DNA of 64,000 nucleotides from Polytrichum commune (taxonomy: Eukaryota > Streptophyta > Polytrichopsida > Polytrichales > Polytrichaceae): the NCBI GenBank assembly GCA_950295325.1, contig OX485805.1:28197501-28261500 (forward strand), given 5' to 3'. The position numbers and the translations under genes are program-made. The first letter of the stretch is position 1, and each line of letters opens with the position of its first letter. The notes beneath the pieces were generated by a model. It made no database searches and was not told where the DNA came from. It saw only the letters and a list, made by a program, of their open reading frames with translations. Positions 33,601 to 44,100 of this stretch are shown here, piece by piece.

Positions 33601-36152
33601 GCCATTGATACAATATTTGGTGATTACTGTCATTAAAGCACCTGCTGTGAAGAACACAGTGGCGTAATATGGTTCATCCTTCTAAAGGATATTCTATCTT
33701 TTTAGATGTTCACAATGGTGTTGGATAGCGCTGTTGAGTTGAGCACACGGAACCCCTTTGTTAATCTAATATTATTCACATTGGATATGATGGTCTGTTG
33801 GTACTTTTGATAGATGCCAATACAAAATACCTTCTCAGCTGTTGGTGTCACAATCGGAGCTGGAACCATGACTACTTTGCGTTTTTGAGCACGCGGAGTT
33901 TCGAGCATCATAGAGCCTCGAAAGCTTCTGGACCTTCGGGATTCTTGACCATCCGAAAGGTCTTGAAGTTCTATGTCCGTACCCAAGTCCACTGTCTCAG
34001 GTGTCAGACTTCCCGCTGTGCTAGTCACTGAGAATCCTGTCCGGCTGCAACAATTTTACAACTTATATAAAAAGATTTTATCATACTGATAAGCTGGGTT
34101 GATTATCATATTCTTGGCCATTTAGAAGCTTGAACATGGAATTTTTAAACTTTACTAAACTGATTGTGCTAAAATGTGTGGGCAGATGTATAGTATGACT
34201 TACCCTACACAACCCTATAGTATGGATCACAATATACACCATCACGCATGAAAACAAATTGCAACTTACAAAACATCATGTTCCCATGATATGCCCACCT
34301 TCCCCTAGGTTGGTAGTCTTCCAAATGCACTCTTTTTTATCCATTAGAAATGATTGTAACCTACAACATGGGCCTCTGGTGTTTAATACTGTGGATTGGT
34401 GAATAGTGTGCACCCACGCAATTGTCCCCAATGTTATTATTGTGGAAGTAAGCTAAAATATGTGGCACACAGTATTTACCATAAGCAGTGTATTTAGAAA
34501 GCGGCTTAACAAGAGTTGACCCTCAAGATGCTACAACACCAATCCTTAAGACACTAAGGGCTGATATACCTATGGTAAAGCATTCAGAGAGACAGAATCA
34601 GAAGGGAAAAAGAGGTCATCCCACCTATAAATTGGAGCAGAGTGTTCAACATCTGTAAATTGCGACTGCCCACTGACACTCATGAGCTTCTCATGCAAGA
34701 CTGTTGGCTTCAAGGTTGTCAATGGCTTTGGAGTCACGTCTTTCCCGTTCTCATTAAACACCTGAGAGATTTTCAAGATGTGTCCCCATGTGACCAACAT
34801 TTATACATCACAATGTTGGAATTCTACGTCGAAACCATGCCTTGTGTAATTATAATTTCACATGCTGATGAAAGTTTCAATCTTCAGTTCCACATACTCA
34901 AGATGCTTTTCACCCCAGTTTTCACCCTTTCAAAAAAACATAAAAAGATTCCAGAAGAGTTTTCTTAACACAGATACCATGGTGGTGCCAAACTACTGTC
35001 TTTGGAGGGCTTTGACCAAATGACAGTCAATCCAGAAAGGCCCATACTCACCATGCACTACTTTGTTCAGAATTTGACCAATCATATACAAAGCATGGTG
35101 GATGCAGTACAAAAAACTACACTCACTTGAATGGGTTCGTCCTGGCCCTTCTTTTTCCTCCCACGCATGGGTCTCCCTGATCGATTGCTAGCCCTGCACA
35201 AAAGCTCTCATCAACAACAAAGATTTTCTCATCAAACCCTAAGTCCACAAAACTGCAGATTTGTCCGGATACTCTAAAAATGATTCCATTTGCACCAGGA
35301 GCCTTACACATATTACTCAAGAACCTTATGGCACATTTGATGTCATCCTCTTACTTTTCTGTATGGAATTTGTTTGAAAACTGGAATCAGAATTGTGATA
35401 TGCGGTCCAATCATTCTTACTTACTTTAGCCTCAAATGAAATTATTCTTTGCATATCCGGATAACGTAAGAACGATTCCATTTGAGCTGAAAGTCTAAAA
35501 AAGACTACACAATAATGTTTAGGTTATGGTACATTTGACTCTGCCACTTCCTTTTTCTTTTCTAAGGAAGTTGTTCAGAAAGAGAGAACCTAAGAATGAT
35601 TCCATTTGGACCGGGAGATCACAACACACACTAACTCAAGAATGGCACATTTGACTCTGTTATCCTCTCATTCTTTTGTGTACAAGTTGTTCGAAAACTC
35701 GAATAAGAATCGTAATGTGCGGTCGATTCGTTCTTTCCTACTTACTTTGACGAGTAGGAGATTTGTGAGCTTCCCGATTGACGTCGGGAGGATGGATAAG
35801 TGGAAGTCTTCGATCCGGGCGCCCCCGTTTGCATCGCAGCCGCATCCGCTCGTGCCTTTGCCAAGTTGAATTGGTTGCGATTGTTCTCGCGCTGCCCTAA
35901 CGGCAAGACGGGCAATCCCGTTACGCCTTGTTGTGACTTGCTGGGAGAGTTCGGCCGCTTGGGGGACCCGGAGGCCGCGTTCTCGCCCTTCTTCGCGTCC
36001 ATTATCAGTGAGTTCGGTTTGGATTTCCCAGCCGATGATGCTCGTTTGGGAGACCCTTTATCCAATTTCTTATCAGACTGTTTCGCAGACCCGGGCCGCT
36101 CTGGCGATCCTTTCTTGGACCCTGCTTCCTTTCCTTACTTTCCCTCCGCCAT
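21666..36152 (-). CDS. DNAI4: Axonemal dynein intermediate chain DNAI4/WDR78 (IC138-like)
   Basis: WD-repeat intermediate chain of inner-arm dynein f/I1, acting in the axoneme of motile flagella, here presumably sperm. Minus-strand exons: 36152-35746, 35193-35127, 34761-34625, 34044-33831, 33472-33329, 33086-32973, 32265-32077 (3' border uncertain), 31502-31161, 29707-29429, 28945-28771, 28426-28224, 27473-27346, 27197-27092, 25536-25456, 22903-22793, 21991-21848, 21713-21666 (last one tentative). Frame holds through all joins, about 960 codons against about 850 in human DNAI4. Hallmarks: VFNENGKDVTPKPL (exon 3), a serine/arginine-rich segment (exon 8), AVERACVLNTYHDV, ISCMAWNK, NLIAVGYGEFEF, DPVWKVQWV, SISTDGRVSQWSIKK, IYLVGSEEGPIYKC, GHNGPVYQVRWSP. 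WD repeats fill the C-terminal third. Exon 1 has an in-frame TAA at 36137-36135, six codons after the ATG at 36152. The next in-frame ATG is 36002, giving about 912 residues. Confidence 0.9.
22090..22206. repeat. Clustered inverted repeats in dynein intron 15
   Basis: GTGTCACATGACAC, a near-perfect palindrome, occurs at 22107-22120 and 22172-22185. GATACAAGAT at 22091 and 22191 faces a triplet of CTTGTATC at 22131-22152. The region can fold into alternative hairpins. A separate small hairpin, ACCGGC...GCCGGT, lies near 22263. Confidence 0.7.
27840..28150. repeat. Diverged tandem duplication in dynein intron 11
   Basis: Two units of about 180 bp share GTTCCAAA, GACA then TGTTGAGCAGA, CAGTTCGTAAGC/CAATTCATATGC and GCAAGGTTGGGAT/GCCAAGATTG. 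Noncoding. Confidence 0.5.
29035..29240 (+). repeat. Dispersed repeat in dynein intron 9
   Basis: It matches 34180-34375 in intron 3: GCAGATGTATAGTGTGACTT, AACCCTATAGTGTGG, then CCTTCCCCTAGGTTGG. It has the same orientation in both introns, so it is either a mobile element or an intra-gene duplication. Confidence 0.7.
30162..30234. repeat. 27-bp-arm hairpin in dynein intron 8
   Basis: TTGGTTCATTAAGGGTCAAA begins the left arm, and the right arm ending in CAATGAACCAA is its inverted complement with two differences, both G:U compatible if transcribed on the plus strand. The loop is about 19 bases. Confidence 0.75.
30468..30573. repeat. Small inverted-repeat element in dynein intron 8
   Basis: Exact 13-bp inverted ends GTAGTGGTCAGGC (30468-30480) and GCCTGACCACTAC (30561-30573) enclose about 80 bp. 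It could be a micro-MITE or a structured intronic element. Confidence 0.7.
30640..31050 (+). repeat. Dispersed repeat copy (partner 20000-20350)
   Basis: Ordered matches to 20000-20350 include AAAGACATG, GCTCAAAATTTGT, ATTCATATGAGCTCC and GACATGCTTACCTTA. It lies in intron 8, about 100 bp downstream (in transcription) of exon 8. Confidence 0.65.
34180..34375 (+). repeat. Dispersed repeat in dynein intron 3
   Basis: Partner of 29035-29240; see that entry for the shared motifs. Spaced about 5.1 kb from it in the same orientation. Confidence 0.7.
35270..35745. repeat. Tandemly repeated dynein intron 1
   Basis: The phrase AATGATTCCATTTG recurs at about 35279, 35472 (one change) and 35594, and CACATTTGA-TGTCATCCTC-like phrases follow each time at about 35333, 35528 and 35648. 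The segment with CTTACTTACTTTAG near 35418 matches CCTACTTACTTTGACG at 35738, so the exon 1 donor region itself was duplicated. Most of the intron is built of these units. Confidence 0.75.
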
Positions 36153-37080
36153 GGCGTGGTAAGTGTTGATCTCAATTAATTGCACTCAGCCTCACGAATC
36201 TCAGAGTCGCCAAGTTAGGTCAAGACCACGAAACCCTAGCAACGGCAGGTGCGATATCGATTTTGAAGCTCAAAGTCCACATATAGTTTACATGCGGCAA
36301 ATTATTCGTCTTCCTAAGAACGATACTGCACAAATTAGATCACCATCCTCACATTTGGAACCACGCAAAACACCACCCCCAGACTGCACACCGTAGAGAA
36401 AATGGCCATCGAAGGAGATGGAGATACAAGAACGTGAGTAAGTTACATGCACCAATCGTTGTTCAGTAATCCGACATCGAATTGATGTGTTGCATCATCT
36501 ACAAACTTGCAACTATTGGATCCTTTCTTGGACCCTAGTCCCTCCTTTCCTTTCTTTCTCTCCACCATGGCGCCGATGGGGGGTAATACCTATTAATCAA
36601 TCCGGTCCTGCTTAATTCATTGGCACTCAAGCCCACGAATCTCGAGAAATCTCGAGCCAAGTTAGGTCAGGACCACGAAACCCTAGCAACCGCGGGTGTG
36701 AGATCTATTGTTAAGCTCAGCATCCACCATTAGGTACAAGCGGAAAATTTGTCTTCCTAAGAACGATACCCCACAAATCAAATTAACCTCGTCACAAAAC
36801 TGAATCTCCGAGTCGCCAAGTTAGGTCAAGACCACGAAACCTAAGCAACAGCGGGTATATGAAATCAATTTTGAAGCTCAACATCCACCACTAGTTTACA
36901 AGCGGCAAGTTTGTCTTCCTAAGAGCGACACTTCACAGATCACCCTTGTCACATTCAGACCCACGCGAAAACCACCTCCGGAGTGCATACCCTGGAGAAA
37001 ACAGCCATGGAATCAGGAGGTCACGACAATAAGAACGTAAGTTACATGCATCAATCGTTGTTCAGTAATTCAACATTCAA
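36105..37080. repeat. Triplicated dynein promoter/first-exon block
   Basis: Three diverged direct units lie at about 36105-36515, 36517-36800 and 36801-37080. All carry CCAAGTTAGGTCA then GACCACGAAACC and TCTTCCTAAGA. Units 1 and 2 share GGATCCTTTCTTGGACCCT, which is the reverse complement of the start of dynein exon 1. Units 1 and 3 share GAGAAAA then AAGTTACATGCA then CAATCGTTGTTCAGTAAT. Unit 2 has its own minus-strand ATG at 36568-36566 with a short exon-like ORF. The block probably contains the dynein promoter. Confidence 0.85.
37007..37036 (+). CDS. Candidate divergent first exon (very short)
   Basis: ATGGAATCAGG begins at about 37007 in a good plant start context (CAGCC before it), and the frame MESGGHDNKN runs into a consensus donor GTAAGT. 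The paralogous position in unit 1 (near 36403) also has ATG, about 11 codons (MAIEGDGDTRT) and a GTGAGT donor, so start-plus-donor architecture persists in both copies. No second exon could be recognised downstream. It may be the start of a divergent gene with distant exons, a decayed one, or coincidence. Confidence 0.3.
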
Positions 37081-37137
37081 AATGTACATTGCAAAATATG
37101 TACTACAACAATTGACTGGGGGGATGGAGATTCATTA

Positions 37138-37164
37138 CTTCTTCTTCTTCTTCTTCTTCTTCTT
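37138..37164. repeat. CTT microsatellite
   Basis: An uninterrupted run of about nine CTT units. At 37279-37308 follows GGTTCGGTTTC repeated about 2.5 times. Confidence 0.85.
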
Positions 37165-38815
37165 GATCTCCTTCCTCCATGCTCTTCCCTTACGCCAAAG
37201 GTAGGACGGAGGGGGACGATCGGGTTGAGGAGTGATGACAGGTAAGTCTGGTAATGTCCCACTCCCGTGACATCCTTCCCGGTTCGGTTTCGGTTCGGTT
37301 TCGGTTCGTGCTCCACCACCCATACACGGTATGCTAACACGGTATATCCTACGTCCTACATTCTTGGGATTTTGGCACATTGTGGCTTCAACACAAATCC
37401 CATAATATTGGTAACCATTAAAGGACTTAGGGTCTCAATTTATGACCAAATACACAAATTAACACGGGCCTCATCAAGTTCATAAATCGTATCTAATATA
37501 TTCATGGGTTAGAACATTGTTTTATACATTGTCTCATGTCAAGCAGAAGGAAAACATTTATTCATACTTGAAATTGATGATCAAAATACAACATATGTAT
37601 TTACATCCAAGGTCACTCAAGTTGCGCATTTGAATTCAAATCTTCACTACCATCAAGGTATTCAAGGTGTATTTGAAGAATGAGTTAATTTTTGTTATGG
37701 TCACTTTTAACATAATTGACTCATAATGGAATATATATGTAACTCAAATGCATGTGTTATACATGGAGAGGTCCAATTTAGACATGTTAGACCCTCAAGG
37801 GTTAAGTCTCGATAACGTGAAGATGAAGCAACACCCATCGTCCATGTTGATGGCAACATCAAAGGACATGGTTGAGTCGCATGGTGTTGTAACCCTTAAA
37901 GGATGAAGGGGCTCAATGTCAACACATATGCATGATTTCAACAAGCCTCACCTAGTCTTACATTCAAATTTTTAAAAAAATAGTTGATTATAAAATAGTA
38001 CTTAGTAAAATATTTGAACATGTCAAGGGGAATATGCAAAATTACAAATATGCTTTAGGATATATAAGGCTCTCTCTCTCTCTCAAACTACTTTAAAGAG
38101 TGTTTGCATTTGTTAGTTTTGGATGTAGACATGTAGAGTTTTGGAAATGTGTGGTAGATGAGGACATATGACAATCCTTGGCAAAGAGCAATAAAGTGTT
38201 GAAAAATGGATTCATAGATTACACTCATTTTTGGTACGCTCTTGTTGTTGTTCTCCTTGCAAGATATCATATTGCTTATGGTTTATAATGCGAGGGTGTT
38301 GAATGTGTTTGTGGAAGTGCACATTGGACAACATGCATCTCAAAATGTGTTACCAAGATATGCATTAGGAAGTGGTTAGGACACATGTGCGAGGATGTGA
38401 CACTCGTGTTAAGAGGTCCCGCATAAATGATTAAAATGACCCAAAAACCCTATCATATGTTGGTAGAGCATTAAAAAGGCCATATCATGACTCAATTTGT
38501 GAAAAACTACGTCCAAAAGTTGGGCAACTTGACCATAGATATAACATGTTTGGCAATATGCAAGCTACTAGAACAACCTAAAAACTCTAGCATAATCACT
38601 AGAGACATCAGATCCAAGCATAGTGAAAATGGCCTCAGGACGCTAGCCACATAGGCCATAAAATCACTTGGTAGGTAGTGTTCAAAGCATGTCTTCATGC
38701 CTCATGCCTTAGAAGAGAGTTTAAGGGTAGTCCATGCCAAGGGAGTTGTCTATTAATGAAGGACCAACTTTGGAGACATTTTGGAAAAGTTCGGGCAATA
38801 CTAGAGGCAAACAAC

Positions 38816-39017
38816 TACGTTGTCATGGTATTTAGTGTCACTTACTATTTGGAATTACACAATGCAACTTCTTATTCGTGGGTCTATTTTTTTATTAGCG
38901 AAAGTTGAATAGGTTGTTCAGAGATTTTGCTTGGTATGATATTAAATTCTTAGTAAATAGTTTTAGCATTGTGTAACCCCAAATAGTAAGTGACATTTAA
39001 TACCATAGATGGTGTAG
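38816..39017. mobile_element. Short TA-type MITE (about 200 bp)
   Basis: TATTTAGTGTCACTTACTAT near the left faces ATAGTAAGTGACATTTAATA near the right. The core has AATTACACAATGC opposite GCATTGTGTAACC. This is the same short family as 62256-62452 and 48223-48440. Confidence 0.7.
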
Positions 39018-40149
39018 TGAATGGAGCAAGGATGGATTGTGGGGGGAGTGAGAAAACTATTAACATAATGAAACGCATTGGACCTCCTCTCTCAAATCCC
39101 TAAAATTTTGAAAGAACTATATGATCTAAATTTGGTTTTTATACATGGGACCCATCACCTTTAATCTTGGCTTGGTCTATGCAATGTTGAATTGGCCTAC
39201 CGATCCTACTTAGTATGACAACTTAGAAAGTTGTATTTTAATATTCCAACCCTACTGTTCTAGTATGTTGATTTAAGTCTTAAATAAACCGTGAGTCACT
39301 AATACATACCATTTGAACACTTCTTTTAGCCAACTCACCACGAGTTTGACCTAAAGACAATACAAATAATTCTAATGGATTTATTCTTTCGTTGGGGGGG
39401 GGGACCTAGAAAATGGGATATCATTGTGTAACACCAATTTTTAGTTTTCGGTAGGAGCACATATTTTGTTTTGTGACCTATTATGGACATTTGAAGCTGA
39501 GGGTGTAGTGGACACAAAGCAAGTGATCACATAGTTGTAAATAGTCCAAACACCAAGTGGATGCATAACTTAATGTACGTGCACACGTGCAATGTCCATC
39601 ATGCAACAGACTATAATGGAAACAAATGACTGAAGGTCTCGACATATGTAAAACCATGGAGTTGCCGAATTTACACTTTAATGAACTATAGGTACACTGA
39701 AGGTACATAAGATTCTATAAACAAATGTGGAACATTAGTTGTGGTCCCACATGCTCACAATCATGAGGTCCATGCAAGGCTATAACTAGATACGCTATTC
39801 AAGAAACTCTTCATCCCACACAAAAGGAGAATTGAACGCCTAGATGGGTACCACAAACAACTATCTCTACATGGCCGTCATGGATTGAAAATTGTTTTGA
39901 CTAAATAATTCCATGAAAAGAATGAGATATGATTCAAATTGAGTCGCATGGCTTCCAATTCCGTTTTCGAAAGCTATTCCAATTGGATAATGGACACATA
40001 AACCGGATTAATCTAAGTACCCAATTAGCTCTCCGAAGTGTTGAGAATGGGTGCGACTACCTTATCTTATTATGTCCAAATATAAGTTGTCATGGTGGTG
40101 AGTCATCATGAGTCCCGTCTCTGGGGATGGTAGGGTTCACCCACAAGTT

Positions 40150-40412
40150 ATAAAACGGACCTCACTATCACTTACTAAGCAATTTTACATCCAACTTTCA
40201 ATCATCCATGACAATATTTCATCACAAGACTGTTAGGATGCATAATATAACAAATTTTATATCCATATTTCACTAATTAACATGGTTTTCATCCAAACTT
40301 CAATCCTCTATGACAATATTTGTAGATTTATTCATAAGAAGTGTTGTTAGAGAAGTTACACAGTGACACAAAATACCACATGACTCTAAATACAATATTT
40401 AGTGTAGTGATT
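40150..40412 (+). mobile_element. Partial MITE of the larger TA type
   Basis: It shares CTGTTAGGATGCATAATATA, TTATTCATAAGAAGTGTTGTTAG and the right end ACAATATTTAGTGTAGTG with 18190 and 61222. The left third is absent, and an internal segment (CATCCA..TTTCAATC) is duplicated. Confidence 0.65.
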
Positions 40413-41671
40413 CATCAACTAGTAGGAATTATGGCGCATGTTTTAGTTCATGGCAACTATATATGCTCTTTCTTCTACCTAGTGTGGGCTTCATTAATTC
40501 AGACTTTCATCACTATTTTAGCTAACTTGATCTAGTGTGGTACACTCTTTAGTACAACAAGACATTATGTTTCATAAATAAACATGGGGCTTATACACAC
40601 AATCATAAAAGCAATCTAAAAACACATTATTCGTGCCCAACCAATGGCAACATGAAGACATGCTAAGCCGTCTTGATATTTGTAGAGATATTATTCACTT
40701 TGTGAGTGCTTATATGTGCAAGGAGTGGTGGTAAAACATTGGAGTGGTGCCGGAAGCCCATGCAATGACACATGCAAACAACAATTATTTTACCGAGCCA
40801 CTTTGTTTCACAAATCATTTAATTAAAGTGGGTCACTCTAACTTGATGGCACATTATCTAAGCACCCACATTAGTTAGAATAAAGAGTGTATCGTGGGGG
40901 TACGATAAAAATCGTCCCTCTCACATAAATCCAATGGGGTCTTACTAGACAAAAGCAAGGATTTTTACCCACATTTCAGGGTTGACATAGGAACAAGAAT
41001 AGGATCCATGGCTTATACAACATTGGCTCGGGTTTGCACCCTCCCCCATGGTACGTAGTTGCCATGAAACTTTACACATTCATCAACTGGTAGACTTTGA
41101 AGGCGAGAGGGAATTTACCACTTTTACATTTAGCCATTTTGGGTCCACACGAGATTCATTCTACCCCTAGTCTAGTGCATCATTAGTGGCCATTCACCGC
41201 TTTTGGGTATTCTACCTTACACAACCTACACCCAAGACTCCCATTCTAATAGGGGCTCAGGGTAGGCCCAACTTCCAAGGTTGTCAGCCTTCGGAGATTT
41301 TTGTGCAAGGGTGGATAAACTTTAAAAAACCAGCCAACTTGGCTAACATGTAATGAACTGGTCTTCATGCGACAATGGGGCCCTCGCACTCCAACCAACA
41401 TGCAAAACATGCCTATCTAACATAAAAATGTATAACCGCCACCCGGGTTCAGCTAGCCACCGATAACTAGTAGCATGTTGTGTGAACAATACTCAAGATG
41501 AGCACTATCAATTTTTTGCAAGAGTAACCAAAACAACAGGGGCATAACACTTGGCAAATTCACGGTTGGTAACAACATCAGTCTCAAATGAGTAATGTTA
41601 CAATGCCTCCTAGATTCATTCTTATTCCCCCTCGATCGGGTCCTACTAAATGAAATTGGGGTCGTTGAACT

Positions 41672-41698
41672 TGAAAGAAAAGAAAAGAAAAGAAAAAT
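41672..41698. repeat. GAAAA microsatellite
   Basis: About five AAAGA units in a row. Confidence 0.8.
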
Positions 41699-42089
41699 TA
41701 ACGCCCGTACTTTTATACCGGCGTGAATGTGAGCCCGTTAGCCTTGTATTGATCACGGTGTTCCGTGATGCAGTATAAGGTGATTTGCCTCCGTGGGGAG
41801 GTGGGCTCTGGTGTAACATTAAGTATATCTAACCTTACTAAGGCGGGGAGATGGGTGTTTGTTTGTTATCTAGTTTCATTTTATTTAGAACCAGGTATGT
41901 GAGGTATTTGATGACGTTTTGGTGAATATGTTTCATAAGGAGTTTGATGCTGGACTTAGGGATTTTTAGTTGGGTTAGTTTTTCAATGGAGTGTTCGTGA
42001 ATGGCTCCTTTGACTCTAGTTGTGATGGTAATGATGGGGTTGTTGAACTTGAATTAGGATACCAACGTCACAATACCAATGTCCGGAGA

Positions 42090-42473
42090 ATGAGACCCGA
42101 GTGCTTCCAAGTCCAACCGGTTCAATAATCGGGGAGATTTTTGGGCATAGTCAGTTGAGATCCTAGTGTTTGCAAGTCCAACCGGCAGTTTCATGTAGAC
42201 AACCTTCGGTTTTCCTTTGTTAAATTGGGGTATATTCCACAGATTCCTCTAAAGTGATCGGTAAGTGTCATACAGTCTCCAACTTCAACCGGTTATTTCT
42301 CAAACTCAACCGGTTCATCTGTAACTAACTGCCGGTTCTCCCCGATCATAGAACCGGTTTACATGCTGGCATCGCTTGGTTTTCTTTCGTTAAGTTGGAG
42401 GCATATTCTATAGATTCCTCGACAAGGGTCGGTAATTATGCTGGAAGCCGTGAACTTCAACCGGATGTATCTC
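42090..42473. repeat. AACCGG-rich tandem repeat
   Basis: Units of about 180-190 bp contain AAGTCCAACCGG, a GGTTTTC/TTCGTTAA stretch, ATTCC/ATTCTATAGATTCCTC and GAACTTCAACCGG. Related single units lie at 55550-55745 and 62500-62686. The inverted-repeat element at 42474 is inserted into this array, which resumes between the two elements at 42975-43009. Confidence 0.7.
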
Positions 42474-42974
42474 AGGGCCACTTCACACACGAGCCAAGAG
42501 CCGTGACCATGACATTGTGAGAGCCCAAAAGAAAGTGTTCACAAGCCATCCCAAGACACCTTCAAAAGCATGTAGTGTGGTCATGGACCCGCAAGTGTAG
42601 TGTGAAGTCATATGTGACCAGGCCCTCAACCAAATGCTATTTCAATGAATTTCTATTCATGCGGGTTCTCACACATGATATAATAGAATAAACCAACGGT
42701 TGTGAGCGTTCGGAGTGTCATGGCCTCCCGGTTTTGTGATAGACCTACCTCCAAGAGATGATTTTTGAAAATAATCCAAGTGACCATGAAATATGATCCA
42801 CTTGATGCCATGTAGGAATCCATGTAGACTAAACATCCATCTTGCATTCACATACTCCGTTGGTCCCTCAAGCGTAGTGTGAAGCGAACTTGGACCGGCT
42901 CCGCCTTTTCTACCTTTGAGGGTGCTTGAAGTGCAATGGTCATGGGTTCATAGTCTCGTGTGTGAAGTGGCCCT
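42474..42974. mobile_element. Nonautonomous inverted-repeat element, family AGGGCCACTTC, copy 1 (501 bp)
   Basis: Ends AGGGCCACTTCACACACGAG and CTCGTGTGTGAAGTGGCCCT are perfect 20-bp inverted repeats. The flanking ATCTC appears on both sides but two bases out of register, so the target duplication is uncertain. The terminus resembles hAT elements. No transposase. Confidence 0.85.
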
Positions 42975-43009
42975 CGATCTCAACCGCTTCATCTGCAATG
43001 AGCTAACTT

Positions 43010-43604
43010 AGGGTCACTTCACACACAAGGCCGAAGGCCCCTGACCATGGCAATGTAAGAGCTCTCATTGGTCGAAAAGGAGGAGACCGTCCAAGTTCAC
43101 TTCACACTAGGAGGTGAAGGCCTAAAGGCCCAAAGAAAAGTTTTGTGGACGAAAAGCCTACATGGAGTCCTACATGGCAGGTTGTGGATAAGGATGCATA
43201 ATTTACCGGAATTTGCGTCAGACCCACTTCCAAGAGGTGGGCTTGACGCAAATTCCGGGAGACCACAATTCTTTTAATATATTTTTTTCCAGCAGGACAA
43301 ATTTGAGGACAGACTACATGGAAAATTCCAGAACAGATCCCAAGACAGACAAACACCACCAAGTAATTCTCTTAAATTGATAAAATTTGAAACATATTAT
43401 ATTAAACCAAACCTCCCCTCTTTTTCCGCCAACAAAGTATGCAATGGTCCCGCAATATGGTTCATTCTCACTTCACACAATGCTTGAGGGCCCGTGACCA
43501 CATAAAACGGCTTTCCCAACACCCATGGTACAGCCTTTGGATGAGAGTCAAGGGTCCTCACCATTACGAGGTCACGGCTCTTGGCTCATGTGTAAAGCGG
43601 CCCT
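43010..43604. mobile_element. Inverted-repeat element, family AGGGCCACTTC, copy 2 (595 bp)
   Basis: The left end AGGGTCACTTCACACACAAG and right end CATGTGTAAAGCGGCCCT are diverged inverted repeats. Flanking TAACTT occurs at 43004-43009 and 43605-43610. It lies 35 bp from copy 1. Confidence 0.75.
43206..43258. repeat. Compact perfect hairpin
   Basis: CCGGAATTTGCGTCA at 43206-43220 is exactly complementary to TGACGCAAATTCCGG at 43244-43258. An inner GACCCAC/GTGGGCT pair has one mismatch, and the loop is about 9 bases. It lies within the element at 43010-43604. Confidence 0.85.
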
Positions 43605-43745
43605 TAACTTAGTAGCCGATGCTCCACATTCATTCAGAGCACAAGACTTTACCCAACGCCAAGCAGCGGGCGGGCCAATGGAAATTCGCGGTATCATAAA
43701 TATAAAGGTGGCAGCAGAGTGGACAGTGGCAGTAGTGGGAGTGTG

Positions 43746-43782
43746 CAGGCAGGCAGGCAGGCAGGCAATCAATCAATCAGAT
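43746..43782. repeat. CAGG then AATC microsatellites
   Basis: About five CAGG units followed directly by about three AATC units. Confidence 0.85.
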
Positions 43783-44100
43783 AAGATATTCCTGATAACT
43801 AATTATTGAGGTCGGGAGGCGTCCTGGCCTGTAACAATTAGTTTACGTAGTCCTGCTTCCGACCCCCCCTCCCCCTTTCCTTTATGGGTAAAAGGAGTCT
43901 TCCTACTAACTTACATAAGAGCCCGATGACGCTGTCCTTTGTTACCAGGATATTGTTCCCCCTGCAATCACTGAAGCCTCACCTAAAAGACTTTTCTAAC
44001 AGTCTTCCCTCTGCCATGCCAGGCCAGGCCGCCTCACCCGGGGTAAGCGAGGGCGAGCTTCCATGGAGGCCGCTCGTCCACTAGATTCTAGAGAATAGTG

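Larger units (their letters stand above)
37310..41620. other. Gene-free interval
   Basis: No gene recognised. It contains a dinucleotide CT run near 38073, MITE pieces at 38816-39017 and 40150-40412, and otherwise AT-rich repeat-like sequence. Confidence 0.55.

Noticed and set aside
35800-36162. 120-codon plus-strand ORF
   Set aside because: Antisense of dynein exon 1, whose frame is supported by splice sites and continuity with DNAI4 motifs.
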